Positions 13,884-16,487 of a stretch of DNA of 16,487 bases are shown piece by piece; position 1 is the first letter of the stretch, and each line of letters starts with the position of its first letter. The notes below the pieces were generated by a model. That model saw nothing but the letters and a program-made list of their open reading frames with translations, had not been told where the DNA came from and made no database searches. The stretch lies in contig DCMG01000150.1 of assembly GCA_002321335.1 (NCBI GenBank), forward strand, positions 7,497-23,983. Reading direction: 5' to 3'. The DNA is from Bacteroidales bacterium UBA1628 (GTDB lineage Bacteria; Bacteroidota; Bacteroidia; Bacteroidales; UBA932). The position numbers and the translations under genes are program-made.

Positions 13884-15696
13884 TCTCAATCTCAAACGGC
13901 ATCCTTGCGAAGACAAGATCACCCTGTCCTTTGGTCCAAGTTCTCTGCCAATTGAGAAGATTCCTGGCTACTCCCTCCAACGGAGTGCCGTCCAGCACGC
14001 TGGCCATAGCCTCTTCCGGATTCGTGGTCTTTCCGAATTGCTGGAGCAATTGCTCCATCGCGGTCAAAGGTTTCGGGTAACTGGCGATGCCCCAATTCTC
14101 GACATCGGAGTCTCCGGCCATCGAGGCTGCGTATCTTATCGCATCCTCCAACGTCCCGATCTCATCCACAAGTCCGATCTCGAGAGCATTGGCGCCGGTC
14201 CAGACACGTCCCTGAGCGACCTCGTCCACAGACTCGAATGTCTTGCCGCGTCCCTCTGCCACGATGCTGACGAAGTTGTTGTAGATGTCGTCCACATAGA
14301 CCTGCATCCAGGCTGTCTCCTCAGCGTCGAACGGCCTTGTCAGCGAAAGCATGTCGGAATGCTTGTGGGACTTGACAGGAACCATATTCACGTGAGCTAT
14401 GTCCTTGAGGGTCTTCCCGAACTCAGGGATGGCGGAGAACACACCAATCGAGCCGGTCAGTGTCGTGGCGTTTGTGAAGATATGGTCGCAGCTGTTCGAG
14501 ATCCAGTAGCCGCCGGAAGCCGCATAGTCTCCGTAAGAGGCGATGACCGGTTTCACGGCTGTGGTGAGGTCTATCTCTTCCTTGATCTTGCTGGCTGCCA
14601 GCACAGTTCCGCCAGGAGAGTTGACCCTGAACACGACAGCCTTGACGGTGGAGTCGGCTCTCACCTTGGCGATGATGCTTGCGAAACGGTCGCCGCTGAT
14701 GTTGTTCGGGTCGTCCTGCTCCAGAATATTCCCGTTGGCGTAGATGACTGCGATTTTCTTCTTTGCGGTCAGATTAGGAGTGGCCTTAGCCGCGGCATAG
14801 TCGCTGAACGGAATGAATTTCACGTCCTTGTAACAGTCCTTGCCCGCAAGGTCCGCAAGTTTTTCCTTATACTCCTCTACAGAAAGGACCCCGTCGGCCA
14901 GATTATGATTGACCATGTCCTCCGGAAGGGCGATTGAGAGGTGGTCGATGAAGTAGTCGAGTGAATCCATGCACACGCCCCGGCTTTCAGCCGTCTCGGC
15001 TACGATGGTGTCCCACATCGAATCTATCATAGCCTGATTCTGCTCCATATTCTCAGGGCTTGGAGCATTCTTGACATACATCTCGCCGGCGCTCTTGTAC
15101 TTTCCGTGGCGGATGAGCTGGTAATTGATACCGAGTTTGTCCAGCAAGTCTTTGAGGAACAGCATTCTGCCGCTGATTCCAAGCATGAAGGTGTTGCCTC
15201 CGTGATGGCTGGTCGTGTAGATTTTGTCGGCCACCGAGGCAAGGTAGTAGGTTCCGGACGTGAAGGCCTCGCCGTATGCTATCACCGCTTTGCCGCTCTT
15301 CCTGAAATCAGTGAGAGCCTTGCGGAGTTCCTCCAGTTTGCTGAGGCTGGTGGCGATTCCGTCAGTCTTGACGAGAATGTATTGTACTCCAGGATCCTCG
15401 GCGGCCTTGTGGATGGCTGTAATCGCGTCATAGAGTCCGACCAGTGCTACCTCGTTGCCTTGGATTGAGGTAAGTGGGTTGCTTTCCTGGGTCTGTTCGG
15501 CGACAGCGAATCTGGACATGTCCATCAGCAGGACCCCTTCTTTAGGAATGGCTGCGCCGGAGCCTCCGGAGAATGACGCCGCGGAGGCGATCATTGACCC
15601 GAGCATCATAAAGAACATGATGAACTTCACAATGCCCCAGATGAACAGGCCGCACAGCACGGCCAGCACCCATTTGACGAATTCTTTTGTGTTCAT
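13876..15696 (-). CDS. sppA: Signal peptide peptidase SppA, 67K type (protease IV)
   Basis: Membrane-anchored serine protease that degrades cleaved signal peptides. The 606-residue length matches the double-domain (67K) type. There is one N-terminal membrane segment (about residues 8-40, VKWVLAVLCGLFIWGIVKF). The N-terminal domain carries the catalytic lysine in HGKYKSAGE (Lys201). The C-terminal domain carries FRVNSPGGTVLAASKIKEEI and the nucleophile in YGDYAASGGYWIS (Ser394), followed by TGSIGVFS. The start at 15696 lies in GAATATG. It is convergent with tilS and overlaps it by 8 bases, leaving no room for a separate terminator. Its own promoter is upstream. Confidence 0.96.
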   Translation of the reverse strand: MNTKEFVKWVLAVLCGLFIWGIVKFIMFFMMLGSMIASAASFSGGSGAAIPKEGVLLMDMSRFAVAEQTQESNPLTSIQGNEVALVGLYDAITAIHKAAEDPGVQYILVKTDGIATSLSKLEELRKALTDFRKSGKAVIAYGEAFTSGTYYLASVADKIYTTSHHGGNTFMLGISGRMLFLKDLLDKLGINYQLIRHGKYKSAGEMYVKNAPSPENMEQNQAMIDSMWDTIVAETAESRGVCMDSLDYFIDHLSIALPEDMVNHNLADGVLSVEEYKEKLADLAGKDCYKDVKFIPFSDYAAAKATPNLTAKKKIAVIYANGNILEQDDPNNISGDRFASIIAKVRADSTVKAVVFRVNSPGGTVLAASKIKEEIDLTTAVKPVIASYGDYAASGGYWISNSCDHIFTNATTLTGSIGVFSAIPEFGKTLKDIAHVNMVPVKSHKHSDMLSLTRPFDAEETAWMQVYVDDIYNNFVSIVAEGRGKTFESVDEVAQGRVWTGANALEIGLVDEIGTLEDAIRYAASMAGDSDVENWGIASYPKPLTAMEQLLQQFGKTTNPEEAMASVLDGTPLEGVARNLLNWQRTWTKGQGDLVFARMPFEIEIR

Positions 15697-15739
15697 ATTC
15701 TTGAAAACGTTTTGGTTTCTTCTAATTAGATTATTAGTG

Positions 15740-15767
15740 CAAAGTTAAGCATTTTCTTAATATTCAA
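15740..15767 (-). promoter_or_regulatory. Promoter of sppA
   Basis: The minus strand carries TAACTTTG at 15747-15740, a perfect TAnnTTTG match. TTG at 15767-15765 is 17 bases upstream, a slightly short spacer. The expected start is near 15733-15736, about 40 bases before the sppA ATG. CTTTGCA is shared with the lpxD, lpxC and rimP promoters. Confidence 0.6.
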
Positions 15768-15792
15768 TCACTATATTCTTCCACAAATTGCT

Positions 15793-15804
15793 TCACATTT
15801 GTGA
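15793..15804. promoter_or_regulatory. 12-base palindrome upstream of the sppA promoter
   Basis: TCACATTTGTGA is a perfect dyad of two 5-base arms around TT. It lies about 45 bases upstream of the sppA -7 element. Half-sites of this kind bind many dimeric regulators, but none can be named; the arm order is the reverse of the usual CRP site. It may be chance. Confidence 0.3.
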
Positions 15805-15859
15805 CATCATGACAAAAGATGCCGGCGCAATTATTTCATAGGATGGTTTGGCCATGTTT

Positions 15860-15970
15860 GTACATCAGAAGTGCGTTTCTTGTACCAATGAGGGTCTTGG
15901 CCTATTTGGTGCACCAGCAATGCTCTACCTGTACCAATTGCCTATTTGGTGCACAAAAAATAGGTCGTAC
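15860..15970. repeat. Repeated GTACCAAT / GCCTATTTGGTGCAC block
   Basis: TGTACCAAT followed by GCCTATTTGGTGCAC occurs twice: 15881-15914 (with ten bases between the two words) and 15930-15954 (one base between). Each copy can fold because TGTACCAA and TTGGTGCA are nearly inverted repeats; TGGTGCACCA at 15907-15916 is a perfect palindrome. The words GTAC and GTGC alternate along the block (GTAC at 15860, 15882, 15931, 15967; GTGC at 15871, 15909, 15949). No coding frame is convincing here. It could be a regulator-binding array or debris of a mobile element. Confidence 0.6.
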
Positions 15971-16141
15971 ATTTTTTGGTAATTATATAGCCGTTGACTA
16001 CAATTGTGCATAAGTCGTTGACAGACAAATTATTGCTACTATAATACTTATTTTGCCGTAATTGCCTTAGTGCCAGTATAATAAGTAAAAAGTTAGTAAA
16101 CTCCTATATGGTTTCCCATTTTTTTTGTTATATGAGTGTAG
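15971..16141. other. AT-rich stretch without a recognisable gene
   Basis: I see no supported gene, RNA or promoter here. It contains the word CGTTGAC twice (in ATAGCCGTTGACTAC and AAGTCGTTGACAGAC), a weak inverted pair ACTTATT/AATAAGT (16046-16052 and 16080-16086) and a run of eight T. The lower GC compared with the genes around it fits intergenic or degraded DNA. Confidence 0.5.
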
Positions 16142-16410
16142 GGCAATCACGCTCCGGCTAAAGTTCAAGTTGTGTGCTTCTATTATCCTTTCACGAACAG
16201 TCTTGAACTGTCTTTCTTGTCCAACCTCGGAACCGTGACCGTGTCTCTTTGGAGAATCTGACCACTGGTGAAATTCAGGGATATGCCGGAAACAGCTCTA
16301 TTGGTACTATGGTAATTCCTGTTGTGTCAAATTCAGAATATAGAATGGACATCGTTACCGAAAATGACCGGAGTTACTTCGCACAGTTTTTTGCGTGGGA
16401 TTACGAATGA
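16142..16410 (+). pseudogene. Frameshifted remnant of a small secreted protein (DUF3244-like)
   Basis: One frame reads GNHAPAKVQVVCFYYPFTNS then LELSFLSNLGTVTVS, followed by a stop at 16259-16261. The next frame continues sensibly from about 16243 (VSLENLTTGEIQGYAGNSS, then IPVVSNSEYRMDIVTEN) and stops at 16408-16410. Joined at GTCTCTTTG with a two-base difference, the two pieces read as one beta-rich domain of about 85 residues. It resembles the small secreted DUF3244-type proteins of Bacteroidetes (pattern FLSNLGTVTVS-ENLTTGE). There is no start codon or signal peptide in frame upstream (a TAG at 16139-16141), so it is a broken fragment. The family link is from memory and weak. Confidence 0.5.
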
Positions 16411-16420
16411 TTTACGCTAT

Positions 16421-16444
16421 AGTAATGTGTAAAGTAATGTGTAA
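16421..16444. repeat. 12-base tandem duplication
   Basis: AGTAATGTGTAA occurs twice in tandem without a mismatch, directly after the remnant gene. It is probably a slippage product; no function is visible. The last 43 bases of the window hold nothing recognised. Confidence 0.8.
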
Positions 16445-16487
16445 AAAATAAGTTGCATCAGTTGCTAGGTTTGATGAGGTAGTTCCA

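Noticed and set aside
14038..14937. 299-codon open frame on the plus strand opposite sppA
   Set aside because: Antisense shadow of a clearly conserved sppA; composition (His/Val/Asp-rich) is that of a reverse-complement frame and no domain is recognisable.
15881..15954. Possible CRISPR array
   Set aside because: Only two copies, unequal internal gaps and no cas genes.
15819..16013. 64-codon plus-strand frame over the GTACCAA repeat block
   Set aside because: Cys-rich product without homology features; it crosses the direct repeats and has no promoter.
16241..16261. Programmed ribosomal frameshift in the small DUF3244-like frame
   Set aside because: No slippery heptamer or downstream structure, and no start codon upstream; decay is simpler.

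Overview
The window is a piece of a Bacteroidetes chromosome, most likely from the order Bacteroidales. The evidence is the set of Bacteroidetes-type outer-membrane proteins (a DUF3078 protein and a FadL/OmpP1-like barrel), a WbqC-like protein next to the lpx genes, an archaeal-type prolyl-tRNA synthetase, promoters with the TAnnTTTG -7 element, and start codons without strong Shine-Dalgarno sequences. Base composition is about half GC by eye. No phage, plasmid, CRISPR or transposase gene is visible; the window is mainly housekeeping and cell-envelope genes.

Layout. 1-2692 (minus): the rimP-nusA-infB translation/transcription operon, with infB running off the left edge. Its short leader holds a terminator-like hairpin directly behind the promoter, a candidate attenuator. 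2693-2847: a divergent promoter region shared with the lipid A genes. 2848-6378 (plus): lpxD, lpxC, lpxA and a wbqC-like gene. LpxC is stand-alone here, whereas many Bacteroidetes carry an LpxC-FabZ fusion. 6379-6469: convergent gap with REP-like palindromes. 6470-9647 (minus): a Trp/Tyr/Gly- and Ser/Arg-rich lipoprotein followed by a FadL-like outer-membrane barrel. 9648-9798: divergent region with a proS promoter and a hairpin. 9799-13883 (plus): proS, a DUF3078 outer-membrane protein and tilS, closely spaced. 13876-15696 (minus): sppA, overlapping the tilS 3' end. 15697-16487: no intact gene; it holds the sppA promoter, palindromes, a repeated GTACCAA/TTGGTGCAC block and a frameshifted remnant of a small secreted protein.

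How the genes fit together. RimP, NusA, IF-2, ProRS and TilS serve ribosome assembly, transcription, translation initiation and tRNA function. LpxD, LpxC and LpxA perform early lipid A steps, WbqC is possibly linked to surface glycan, and the lipoprotein, the two barrel-type proteins and SppA belong to the envelope.

The most unusual points are: (1) the same REP-like palindrome family lies between genes at 6386-6442 and also inside the tilS reading frame at 13433-13513, where it is translated in frame; (2) the terminator-like hairpin at the 5' end of the rimP-nusA-infB transcript; (3) strong over-representation of the word GAATAT(G) in all frames, between genes and at start codons; (4) an alternating GTAC/GTGC word series upstream of sppA.
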